Source of the DNA: Candidatus Hydrogenedentota bacterium
GTDB lineage: Bacteria; Hydrogenedentota; Hydrogenedentia; Hydrogenedentales; Hydrogenedentaceae
Length of the DNA: 55,123 bases
Assembly (NCBI GenBank): GCA_026415215.1
Contig: JAOAHN010000134.1
Coordinates: 1 to 55,123, forward strand
Reading direction: 5' to 3'
The notes under the pieces were generated by a model. It was given only the letters and a program-made list of their open reading frames with translations, searched no databases and was not told the origin of the DNA. The translations under genes and the position numbers were made by a program. Shown in pieces: positions 10,001 to 16,662 of this stretch (its first letter is position 1; the number at the start of each line of letters is the position of its first letter).

Positions 10001-10342
10001 GAGATAGAAGGAGCGATAGAAGGAGAAGGAGAGATTATTACCATCCACTCCGCTGATCTCAATGGAAATAATAAGATTGAACTCTCCGAATTACTGCGTG
10101 TAATTCAGTTCTTTAATATTCAAGGGTATCATTGCGCATTACCCGGTGAACAAAGCGAAGATGGATATATTCCTGGACTTGACGGAGACAAGTCTTGTAG
10201 ACCTCACGCTTCAGATTATAATCCACAGAACTGGAAAATAGAGTTGACAGAGCTTCTCAGACTAATCCAATACTTTAATATGAATGGCTACTATGCCTGC
10301 CCAGGAGTCGGAGAGGATAATTTCTGTCCAGGTCAACCATAA
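7022..10342 (+). CDS. Large secreted multidomain protein: PASTA, CHRD, DUF4397, EGEG spacer, dockerin-like C-terminus
   Basis: A 1106-residue secreted or surface protein; ATG with GGAGG eight bases upstream. Visible parts, in order: signal peptide (1-27); one PASTA-like domain (about 77-146, PNVVGLSEAEAKRVLKAWGF and DPSPNKKVIPGQTV); a CHRD-like beta domain (about 240-380, ending VTYPDGEICVRL); a second CHRD-like stretch (about 480-590); a third (about 640-740, ending ENYPNGELRAQL); two DUF4397-like repeats (about 742-940, RWVNAVYG and RFVNAVKEG); an acidic spacer of VEGEG/PEGVVEGEG repeats (about 945-1005); and a dockerin-like pair of EF-hand-type segments (DLNGNNKIELSELLRVIQFF and the partner NWKIELTELLRLIQYF). 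Dockerins bind cohesins or act as cell-surface tethers; here that is inference. PASTA is usually a peptidoglycan-binding module. It is probably exported and is a candidate client of the type II system downstream. Confidence 0.85.
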   Translation: MFKSKTITTIAVWAGIMCFLSQSVYSEALNINFCNELQKVLENQLLEGVDLGEFQFFLDMFQPNNMDLNGKIYVNVKTIPIPNVVGLSEAEAKRVLKAWGFSLADTFYTPHPSVPGGIVITTDPSPNKKVIPGQTVMLRVSTGPGEEQQPAEKPTAQEFLGELEGNGIKDIANEFGLLQRILNDENFDNGVLTHNDVYNAWIHNLQQFQTDMGPTLSALLPGLIPGLQEIFLAFLTLGDGDYTIYSAPVENQFEGYMNGGRCSNPPVPTIAKGLARVTQTVESNAITGLTFKVSFNITDATHVRVLNTSTSSTWWEVAVPQGQQSIVYSPTPEELAQVDTTKLFPDSYWDNFLLIVKSVTYPDGEICVRLGDLDPAGIEAEGYGSFGIIAGLIALLDDQLRKATQEQFGTEMGFDNPFLRKEDYVGLPLLLPDADADGDGASNRCEYEWFEKNYCRELIYKCVGTNAITKEGVDTGSTSTRKGSFTTRVWYDPEIDETYMVWEITPGVTLSKIIKIGIYDGKNSDAPLIYQFPGPYSQSPYTHTIPEAVLETLPPATNPHLIICTTNQPGISERGEIGASLIQYCPELFENVKSSIKAKQETIRYVTAALSPNHRPQYCKVYGGCQIRLRNDKVVPPVPPISSGLVSVDVYQEIDTSDYLVKLTISHNVVNPVSAGIYSGNLGENGPLLIDLGAPTSPIERILTPEEVEAFLNRPVYILITSENYPNGELRAQLDCTAEVRWVNAVYGMETQDVCAKNMPAFILVPYGTATGYVEVASSKYDLKLLPGTGEETTCENTPVLRTSLQIYGDTSYTGIATGSEEYPYLFTLEDNNSPPQEGYAKIRFVNAVKEGYSVDFYFVGWPPELSPLFADVADLTSTNYYGIAAPDTLSVEVKIAGTENLIASYANYTFLPGGVYTIILIGPTPLKNGYQLLILEDVPGEIPTEGEGVVEGEGIVEGEGLPEGVVEGEGVPEGVVEGEGAPEGVVEGIVEGEIEGAIEGEGEIITIHSADLNGNNKIELSELLRVIQFFNIQGYHCALPGEQSEDGYIPGLDGDKSCRPHASDYNPQNWKIELTELLRLIQYFNMNGYYACPGVGEDNFCPGQP
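9853..10032 (+). repeat. Coding repeat for the EGEG spacer
   Basis: Imperfect tandem repeats of the type GAAGGTGTGGTGGAAGGTGA encode PEGVVEGEG units inside the large secreted protein. They link the DUF4397-like part to the dockerin-like tail and give a long, highly acidic, probably flexible spacer. The opposite strand shows a Pro/Ser/Thr-rich open frame over the same bases, which is a by-product of the repeat. Confidence 0.85.
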
Positions 10343-10378
10343 TAAAAATTAGCTCAAAAATAACCTTAATCTATTTTA

Positions 10379-10408
10379 GTGGGCTACTGCAAGATAACAG
10401 TAGCCCAC
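10379..10408. terminator. Perfect hairpin after the large secreted protein gene
   Basis: GTGGGCTACTG (10379-10389) and CAGTAGCCCAC (10398-10408) form an 11-bp perfect stem with an 8-base loop, 36 bases past the stop codon. There is no U run after it, so termination may be weak, or the hairpin may mainly protect the mRNA 3' end. Confidence 0.6.
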
Positions 10409-10838
10409 GACTTATTCCGGAGAATGCTTTTAGGGTAAAGAATCATTCATATCTCGATTTATCCAATGTATATTACGGTTAAAAACAACTTTCAAGAATT
10501 TTAGAAGCAACAACCTTATTCTTTCTCCAATAGAAAATTATTCCAAATAAACAAAGATTTCTCTACTAATTCCTAATTCAGAAGTTTTGAAATATCCAAA
10601 AAAGTGGTAGCTGATAAACCAGGATTGATATATCAAGCAAATTTATTGTTACAAACATTAATCAATCACAAATTATCACAAGTTGTGAACCAACAGCTTT
10701 ATGGATTGTCAGGTTGTGAGTATTTTTAATATATGGACAACAGGACGACCTATGTGAATTTTCTAATACCCTTTACTGCAAGTTTTGACCAACTTTATCA
10801 AGTTGTAAACATGTTAATGTGTATGTTAATGGTTTTAT
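10409..10838. promoter_or_regulatory. Regulatory intergenic region with repeated AAGTTGT sites
   Basis: No gene seen. It holds a perfect 13-bp palindrome TCACAAGTTGTGA (10676-10688) and related half-sites: AGGTTGTGA at 10711-10719, AAGTTGTAA at 10800-10808, and an inverted ACAACTT near 10485. A further copy, AAGTTGTGA, lies past the promoter at 10881-10889. The half-site core TTGTRA is shared by the four copies between 10676 and 10889. They are the obvious candidate sites for the regulator encoded just downstream. Confidence 0.55.
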
Positions 10839-10868
10839 TTGACATAATCTAACCATTTTATTTATTAT
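10839..10868 (+). promoter_or_regulatory. Promoter of the regulator gene, with flanking inverted repeat
   Basis: TTGACA (10839-10844), an 18-base spacer and TATTAT (10863-10868) make a good sigma70-type promoter. The -35 box is enclosed by AATGGTT (10828-10834) and AACCATT (10851-10857), a 7-bp inverted repeat. AAGTTGT sites stand on both sides of the promoter (10800 and 10881), the layout expected for autorepression. Confidence 0.6.
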
Positions 10869-10920
10869 GAATGCAGTTATAAGTTGTGATTTAGGTAATT
10901 ACAAAAAGGAGTAATCTTGT

Positions 10921-12033
10921 ATGAGAAGAATCAGAGAGAAATTGCAAGAAATAAAAGAGGAACTAATCGATAAAATTCTCTCTAATGAATATCCCGCTGG
11001 TTCTAATTTTCCATCAGAACACGAGTTGTGCGAAAGATATAACTTAACAAGGGGTTATATTAGACAAGTATTGCAAGAGCTTCAAATAGAGGGTTATTTG
11101 ATAAGGTCTCAAGGTAAGAGGACAATAGTTGCTACTCGAGATCAATATGTTAGGGCAAAGATAAGCCCTATTAGGACGACTTTCGCAATAGCAATGCAGG
11201 ATCAACAAACCCAACATACCCAAAAGATTTTAGAAGGCTTTATGGAGAAAGCAAGTGATTTGTCTATCCAGACCATATCCTACAATCTATATTTCGATGA
11301 GAATACTGAATATAATTTTCTCAAAACCTTGAGTAGATTGGGAATAGACGGAGTTGCTTTTTGGCCACATTACAATAATGATAAAAATAGGGAAATAGTT
11401 CACAAACTCGTCAATCAGAAGTTCCCAATTGTCTTGATAGATAGATACCTTCCACCTCTTAATACCGACGCAGTAGTGTCACAAAACAGATTGATAGGAG
11501 AGAGGCTCACCAAGTGTTTAATAGCTAAGGGGCATAGGCGTATAGCGTTTATAACTGCAGAGTTAACTCCCACAAGCGCTCGCCAAAGATATGAGGGGTA
11601 TCTGTCTGCTCTCAAAGAGAGTGGTCTACCATGTTTACCCGAGCATACAGTATGTTCACATCCCAAAGAACTACCAATAAGTATCTACAGAGTGATGGCT
11701 CATAAAGAAAAGCCTACTGGAATGGTATTCGCCTATGATATTTTGGCAGAAATTACATTTACTGAATTGACAAGGTTAGGATATAAAGTTCCTGATGATG
11801 TGGAATTTGCCACGCTTTGCGATGAAAATCGCCCACAAACTCTAAAATTTCCCGCGTGGATCTTCAAGCAGAATAGCCTTGAAATGGGCCGTTTGGCTTG
11901 TGAAAGACTTAATACCCGCATGGCAAATCCAAATTTAAGTTATGAATTAATAGAGATTCCTCCTGTTCCATCTGAACCATATTGGTTTCCAGGTGTAGAG
12001 ATATCAGCTGAAGAGAGTAAGGAAACCGTGTAA
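10921..12033 (+). CDS. GntR-type DNA-binding / LacI-type sensor transcriptional regulator
   Basis: A 370-residue cytoplasmic regulator of the AraR-like architecture. Residues about 1-72 form a GntR-type winged helix (LPAGS/FPSEHELCERYNLTRGYIRQVLQELQIEGYL pattern, with the wing following). Residues about 80-355 form a periplasmic-binding-protein-like sensor of the LacI/GalR kind (GIDGVAFWPHY, PIVLIDRYL, GERLTKCLIAKGHRRIAFIT, SARQRYEGYLSALKESG). Such proteins usually sense a sugar or sugar derivative and release DNA when it binds. AAGGAG stands nine bases before the ATG. Repeated AAGTTGT palindromes in its own promoter, and one at the -35 box of the secreted-protein gene at 7022, suggest its targets. 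The glucanase at 12343 is a further candidate target by position. Confidence 0.88.
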   Translation: MRRIREKLQEIKEELIDKILSNEYPAGSNFPSEHELCERYNLTRGYIRQVLQELQIEGYLIRSQGKRTIVATRDQYVRAKISPIRTTFAIAMQDQQTQHTQKILEGFMEKASDLSIQTISYNLYFDENTEYNFLKTLSRLGIDGVAFWPHYNNDKNREIVHKLVNQKFPIVLIDRYLPPLNTDAVVSQNRLIGERLTKCLIAKGHRRIAFITAELTPTSARQRYEGYLSALKESGLPCLPEHTVCSHPKELPISIYRVMAHKEKPTGMVFAYDILAEITFTELTRLGYKVPDDVEFATLCDENRPQTLKFPAWIFKQNSLEMGRLACERLNTRMANPNLSYELIEIPPVPSEPYWFPGVEISAEESKETV

Positions 12034-12342
12034 AAAATACAGAGTTTCCAAAGGTTATTCTTTCATTGAAAAATTTATTTATAGTAATCGGTGAATCACT
12101 CAAGCTTGGAAGCGAGAATAAAGAGGACACAGCTTTCTGCATAACGCGAAATGGGCTTAAATATTAATTGAGGTTTTAAACACAAATAATCTCTACATCA
12201 GAAGAGTTCTTTCCCCCCTTACTGAAGAAGGCTAAAAAATTAAGCTTCTTTCTTACAGTCATAATATACTACTATATAGAGATATATTTTTATAAAGAGG
12301 ATACAAGTTTAGAGCTCAAAATTAGTATCAGGAGGAAAGACC
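12034..12342. other. AT-rich spacer before the glucanase gene
   Basis: No gene seen. It holds TA-rich sequence (ATAATATACTACTATATAG near 12262-12280) that could supply a -10 box, a partial ATACAAGTTTA half-site near 12302, and the strong AGGAGG of the next gene at its end. I could not place a confident promoter or terminator. Confidence 0.35.
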
Positions 12343-13644
12343 ATGCTTAATATTTTTGATAGTAAAAACTCTCTTCCAGCACTCATATTGTTTGTAAAAG
12401 TGATAGTAGCAGTACTTGTAAGTGCATGTGTGAAGTATCCTTTGCACGGGATAAACTTTAGTCCGTTTACTGGTGAGAATCAACATCCTAATTGGACTGT
12501 GATTACCGAAGAGGAACTTCAACAGAAATTAGGCACAATCACTCCTTTTACGAACTGGGTAAGGACATTTGGGTGCAAAAGGGGGCTTGAAAAGGTAGCA
12601 GAGTTAGCACGAGCTCGAGGTAAGAAAACAGCGATAGGTGCGTGGATAAGTGCTGATTTGAATGCAAATAATGAAGAGATACAGAGTCTAATTCAGCTAC
12701 TACAAAAAGGCGTGGTTGATTTAGCAGTAGTTGGAAGTGAAACGCTTCTGAGAGGTGATTTAACTGAAGCACAGTTGATTTCATATATAAATCAAGTGAA
12801 GGCCCATGCCAAGGGAGTTCCTGTCACCACGGGTGAGATTTATCAAAATTATATAAGTAGGCCTGCACTTGTAGAAGCATGTGATGTGGTTTTCGTTAAT
12901 ATTTATCCGTATTGGGAGGGAATCGATGTTAACTATGCAATGTATTACTTTGACATAAGATTTGAGGAGCTACAGAAAGCGGTAGGGAATAAAAAGATAA
13001 TTATTTCTGAGGTAGGATGGCCAAGCGAAGGTAACACTATTGGAGAAGCAGTGCCAACACTTGAGAATGCAAGATTTTTCTTTATTAATTTTGTCTCCTG
13101 GGCAGAAGCTAAAGGTGCAGAGTACTTTTACTTCGAAGCATTCGATGAACCCTGGAAATGGACTTCCGAGAATCCTCAGGAAGCACACTGGGGAATCTTC
13201 GATAAATCTGGGAAAATGAAAGAGGGATTTTTAGATGTTTTTCGCGGAGTGAGAATGGGTGATAATTGGAGTGGAACAGAGAAAATAAATGGTGAGGGGA
13301 CCCCACAAATAGAGCTGACATATATTCCCCCAATTGGCTCGGAGGAATTTTTAGTTGGAAAGGTGAGTCATGTGATACCAAGGCACAATAGAATCGCAGT
13401 ATATATCTTTAATGGAGGGGGATGGTGGAACAAGCCATATTGGAATACTCCCACAATTTTGATTATGCCTGATGGAGAGTGGAAGTGCGATATAGTAACT
13501 CATCCCAGTGATGTAAATGCTACTAAGATTGCTGTATTCCTGATTCCTAAGGAGGTAGCTCCTCCGTTAATGAGTGGAGAACCTACTATACCACAAAGTT
13601 TCTATGAAAGTTCCCTTGCTAATGTAGAAGTCTCTCGTTCATAG
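12343..13644 (+). CDS. GH17-like beta-glucanase, putative lipoprotein
   Basis: A 433-residue protein with a glycoside hydrolase family 17-like TIM barrel, a family acting on beta-1,3-glucans. Motifs: HGINFSPFTG at the barrel start (about residue 35), WVRTFGC near 67, VVGSETLLRG near 129 (acid/base Glu in the place of VGNE), VNIYPYW near 185 and IISEVGWPS near 225 with the nucleophile Glu. A beta-rich segment follows after about residue 300. The N-terminus has a hydrophobic stretch ending LVSAC (Cys29), a fair lipobox, so it is probably lipid-anchored outside the cytoplasm. AGGAGG lies seven bases before the ATG. It follows the sugar-type regulator gene, which supports a polysaccharide-use role. 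Exact substrate unknown. Confidence 0.8.
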   Translation: MLNIFDSKNSLPALILFVKVIVAVLVSACVKYPLHGINFSPFTGENQHPNWTVITEEELQQKLGTITPFTNWVRTFGCKRGLEKVAELARARGKKTAIGAWISADLNANNEEIQSLIQLLQKGVVDLAVVGSETLLRGDLTEAQLISYINQVKAHAKGVPVTTGEIYQNYISRPALVEACDVVFVNIYPYWEGIDVNYAMYYFDIRFEELQKAVGNKKIIISEVGWPSEGNTIGEAVPTLENARFFFINFVSWAEAKGAEYFYFEAFDEPWKWTSENPQEAHWGIFDKSGKMKEGFLDVFRGVRMGDNWSGTEKINGEGTPQIELTYIPPIGSEEFLVGKVSHVIPRHNRIAVYIFNGGGWWNKPYWNTPTILIMPDGEWKCDIVTHPSDVNATKIAVFLIPKEVAPPLMSGEPTIPQSFYESSLANVEVSRS

Positions 13645-13710
13645 TAATCCATCCAGTTGAAGAGTTTTTACCCACTCAATACTTCACCTGATGCAAGAAG
13701 GGCTCCCTGT

Positions 13711-15288
13711 ATGAAAATTAGCAGACGCTCTTTCATTGAAAGTAGCATTGGGAGCTGGTTAATTATTAGCTCCTGCGGAAGTGCCCTTGGAAATATGACC
13801 AGAGGTCCAGTCCGCAAATACAATGTGTCCGTAAGTATAGAAGCTCTTGAAAGGGAACCTGATTTAATAAAAGTTTTTATAGATGCTGGAGTGTCAGAAG
13901 TATGGTTAGGAGGATTCTTATATGGACATTGGTATTTTACTCCGGAATCACTTGCTAAATGGAAGAATCTGATTGAAAAAGAAGGTATTGAAGTAGGTGT
14001 AATAAATGTGCCCTTAGGTCATCCTGGGGACTCTTTAGGGAGCTACTCGGGAGAAGTTCCACTTACACCACCTAAACATTGGTCAACTGCATTAGACCAT
14101 ACGGGAAGAAACTTTGCGGGAACTTCATTACACTCCCCCGCTTGTGATGAGAATAAGGACGCAATAAAGAAATTGAAAGGAGTCGGGGTAAATAGAATAT
14201 TCCTTGATGACGATTTTAGACTTGCGCAGGCTCCAGGGCAAATTGGGGGGTGTTATTGTGAAGCGCACAAAAGAAAATTTCTCACTGAGTATGCTTACTC
14301 AGATAAAGATTGGGGAGAATTAATAGACTCAGTATCCCATAGGAAATTTACAAAACTACTAAGGGACTGGATAGATTTCAATTGTGACCTGCTCTCATCT
14401 TGTTTTGTGGGACTGGAGAACTCTACAGCAGGTATAGAATTGGGCATTATGGTGATGTATATGGGGAGTGAGAAAGCAGGAATTAGATTGGACGGCTATA
14501 AGAACAGGATGTTCAGAGTTGGAGAGGGGATGTTTGATGATGCGAGTTTCGGCTCAGTGAAAGGCAAATGCAACGAATTATTTAGTGTGTTATTCCACCG
14601 ACGATTTGTGTCGCCAGAGAATGCATATAGCGAGACTACTGCCTTCCCCGCAGATAAATTGTCTGCGAAGAATATGGGCGCCAAATTAGTTGTATCCACA
14701 ATAGCGGATGTGAGAAATACTATGTTCATGAGTGGGTTACAGCATTTTCCTAAAACACACTGGGAAGTATTACCAACATATATGAAAAAACAAGTGGAGT
14801 TTCATCAAAAAATTGCAGGAAGTAAATTGTGTGGTCCATTGAAACTATACTGGGGAGAAAGAAGTAGATACATAAGTGATGATAATCCCTTCAGCCTGTT
14901 TCTGGCTATAGGAGTCCCGTTCGAAGTAGTTGATAAGCCTAAACCCGAAGGCTGGACATTTATATCAGACTATGACTTAGAAGAAATCAAAAAAGATTAC
15001 CTATCTCGATGTGTTGCACGCAGGGAGTATAAAGGTGCTGTGTTTATACCCGAGAGTTTAGATGCACTTTTTAAGTTTAAACAGAAAATTGTGGGTAGTC
15101 TCGAAGACATACCTCATATTGCAGAGAATAAACCTGTTGTATGCGCATGGTATCCAGAAAGAAGAAAAGTGTTAATCTGGAATCTCTCTGAAAACTTTGA
15201 AAGATTTACCTTGCAAAGGGGAGAGAAGTCTTCCTCTGTTGAGTTGTCTGGATTAGACTCTATTCTCCTTGATGATATGACTGATTGA
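13711..15288 (+). CDS. Tat-exported protein of unknown function, possible TIM-barrel hydrolase
   Basis: A 525-residue protein that I do not recognise. ATG at 13711 fits best: AGAAGG stands about ten bases upstream, and the protein then begins MKISRRSFIESS, a twin-arginine signal followed by a short hydrophobic stretch with a Cys (SSCGSALG). A longer TTG-initiated frame from 13657 is less likely. The mature part begins YNVSVSIEALEREPDLIKVF and contains GVNRIFLDDDFRLAQ (about residue 170), GGCYCEAHKRKF, and later a beta-rich tail (WYPERRKVLIWNLSE). The strand-helix rhythm and the DDD at a strand end recall glycosidase-like TIM barrels of polysaccharide-degrading bacteria; this is inference only. 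It is 66 bases behind the GH17-like gene and likely co-transcribed. Confidence 0.75.
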   Translation: MKISRRSFIESSIGSWLIISSCGSALGNMTRGPVRKYNVSVSIEALEREPDLIKVFIDAGVSEVWLGGFLYGHWYFTPESLAKWKNLIEKEGIEVGVINVPLGHPGDSLGSYSGEVPLTPPKHWSTALDHTGRNFAGTSLHSPACDENKDAIKKLKGVGVNRIFLDDDFRLAQAPGQIGGCYCEAHKRKFLTEYAYSDKDWGELIDSVSHRKFTKLLRDWIDFNCDLLSSCFVGLENSTAGIELGIMVMYMGSEKAGIRLDGYKNRMFRVGEGMFDDASFGSVKGKCNELFSVLFHRRFVSPENAYSETTAFPADKLSAKNMGAKLVVSTIADVRNTMFMSGLQHFPKTHWEVLPTYMKKQVEFHQKIAGSKLCGPLKLYWGERSRYISDDNPFSLFLAIGVPFEVVDKPKPEGWTFISDYDLEEIKKDYLSRCVARREYKGAVFIPESLDALFKFKQKIVGSLEDIPHIAENKPVVCAWYPERRKVLIWNLSENFERFTLQRGEKSSSVELSGLDSILLDDMTD

Positions 15289-15825
15289 GTTGCATCTTTT
15301 TAACTAATAAATTGCATCTCATAAATCCGCCATTGTTTTTCAGAGCATGTCCAGCAAGAGTATTAGTAAAACGAAGGAAGGGAGAGCACTCCCAAATTTT
15401 CTCTACTCGGCTCAACCTGAACCTGAGATCACACATCAGTCTCACCACAACAATAATTAATCCGACCATTTTATACAACTGAGTAGTATTTACTTCTCCG
15501 CAGGAAATACCTCACATTAACAACTTTTCCGCCAGAGGAAAAAAGAACCGCGCACTATTTCAAATAGAAGTTTAGAAGTTCGAGACTCTATACCACCCTT
15601 TCTTAGGCAAGATACGCTTTTAAGTAAATGAATTTCTTTCTTTTCGCACAACAAAGGGAGCTTGGATGTTCTAAGGTATATGTATAGATAGATTTATTAA
15701 TGGAATTCAAACATTTCGCGGAAAGTTCGGAGTTTAGTATGTGAAGTGAGGGGTTATAAGTTGTTATACTTACACCAGTTTTTGTTAATCGGCAATTTAA
15801 CTCTAAACCTGCGGAGGGTGCTACA
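15289..15825. other. Intergenic region upstream of adenylate kinase
   Basis: About 540 bases without a convincing gene; short open frames on both strands overlap one another and lack ribosome-binding sites. Visible items are a direct repeat TTGCATCT (15290-15297 and 15312-15319), a 6-bp hairpin TTTTCC/GGAAAA (15525-15542), and near the gene a TATAAGTTGTTATACT block (15755-15770). That block combines a possible -10 box (TATACT) with another AAGTTGT core. Confidence 0.4.
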
Positions 15826-16572
15826 ATGGCTAATGAAGCTATCTTAAATGCTTGGCTATACGGCGGAGAATGTAAGAGCAATCTACCCAAGCCGGCAAGA
15901 CCATTGCATTTTGTTTTGTTAGGGGCGCCGGGCGTTGGGAAGGGGACACAAGCAGAGTTTCTGAGCAAAAAGTATGGTGCAGTCCAGCTTTCAACAGGTG
16001 ATGTGTTCCGTGCAATCAAGAATATGCCGGCAGAAACTTTATCTCCGGCGATGAAAGAGGCCATGGAAGCCATGAAAGCAGGAAAACTTGTCTCGGACGA
16101 TACGGTAATAAGTATAGTAAAAGAGAGAAGGGGTTGTTTAGCGAGCGGATATGGGTTCCTTTTGGATGGTTTTCCCCGAACAGTCTATCAAGCAGAGGCA
16201 TTGAAAACACTCTTAGGCGAATTGAATATTAAGCTTGATGGGGTTTTGAACTACGCTCTGGATACAGAGGAGGTTGTAAAGCGTCTGAGCGGAAGAAGAA
16301 CTTGCAAGCAGTGTAAGACAACTTTCCATGTAATATTTAATCCGCCTAAAGTAGAGGGTGTGTGTGATAAATGTGGAGGTGAGCTTTTCCAGCGTGAGGA
16401 TGACCGACCTGAAGCAATCAGAGTAAGATTACAAACTTACGAAGAAAGCACAGCACCTTTAGCAAAGTATTACGAGAAAGAGGGTCTACTAATAACTATA
16501 TCTGCAGAAGGTTCTCCGGAAGAGGTGTTTAATCGAACAGAAAAAATACTGAAAGAGAGATTGGGGATATAA
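15826..16572 (+). CDS. adk: Adenylate kinase, zinc-lid type
   Basis: Catalyses ATP + AMP = 2 ADP in the cytoplasm. The P-loop is GAPGVGKGTQ (residues 33-42), followed by STGDVFR in the AMP-binding part and FLLDGFPRT near 111. The lid has four cysteines (Cys160, 163, 180, 183) in a C-x2-C...C-x2-C pattern, a structural zinc site as in Gram-positive enzymes. The protein has 248 residues and about 26 residues before the usual N-terminus. GGAGGG seven bases before the ATG supports this longer start. secY or map, common neighbours of adk, are absent. Function is certain; the role of the N-terminal extension is not. Confidence 0.95.
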   Translation: MANEAILNAWLYGGECKSNLPKPARPLHFVLLGAPGVGKGTQAEFLSKKYGAVQLSTGDVFRAIKNMPAETLSPAMKEAMEAMKAGKLVSDDTVISIVKERRGCLASGYGFLLDGFPRTVYQAEALKTLLGELNIKLDGVLNYALDTEEVVKRLSGRRTCKQCKTTFHVIFNPPKVEGVCDKCGGELFQREDDRPEAIRVRLQTYEESTAPLAKYYEKEGLLITISAEGSPEEVFNRTEKILKERLGI

Positions 16573-16632
16573 TAATTACTCAGTAATCCTGGTAGAGATT
16601 AGTGAGCTGTAGATACTAACAAGTATAATGGA

Positions 16633-16660
16633 TTACTCTCTCAACTGGGAGTGAGAGTAA
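16633..16660. terminator. Hairpin between convergent genes
   Basis: TTACTCTC (16633-16640) and GAGAGTAA (16653-16660) form an 8-bp perfect stem with a 12-base loop between the ends of adk and the convergent PEP-synthase-like gene. No U tract is present. It may serve both genes. Confidence 0.45.
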
Positions 16661-16662
16661 GA

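Noticed and set aside
9814-10062. Pro/Ser/Thr-rich open frame on the minus strand opposite the EGEG repeat
   Set aside because: By-product of the repeat; the plus-strand protein is the real gene.
10501-10680. A possible small RNA in the long gap after the surface-protein gene
   Set aside because: I found no promoter-hairpin-U-tract set in this part; only the AAGTTGT sites stand out.
15285-15478. Overlapping frames on both strands behind the Tat-exported protein gene
   Set aside because: They cover each other, have poor start signals and non-protein-like composition.
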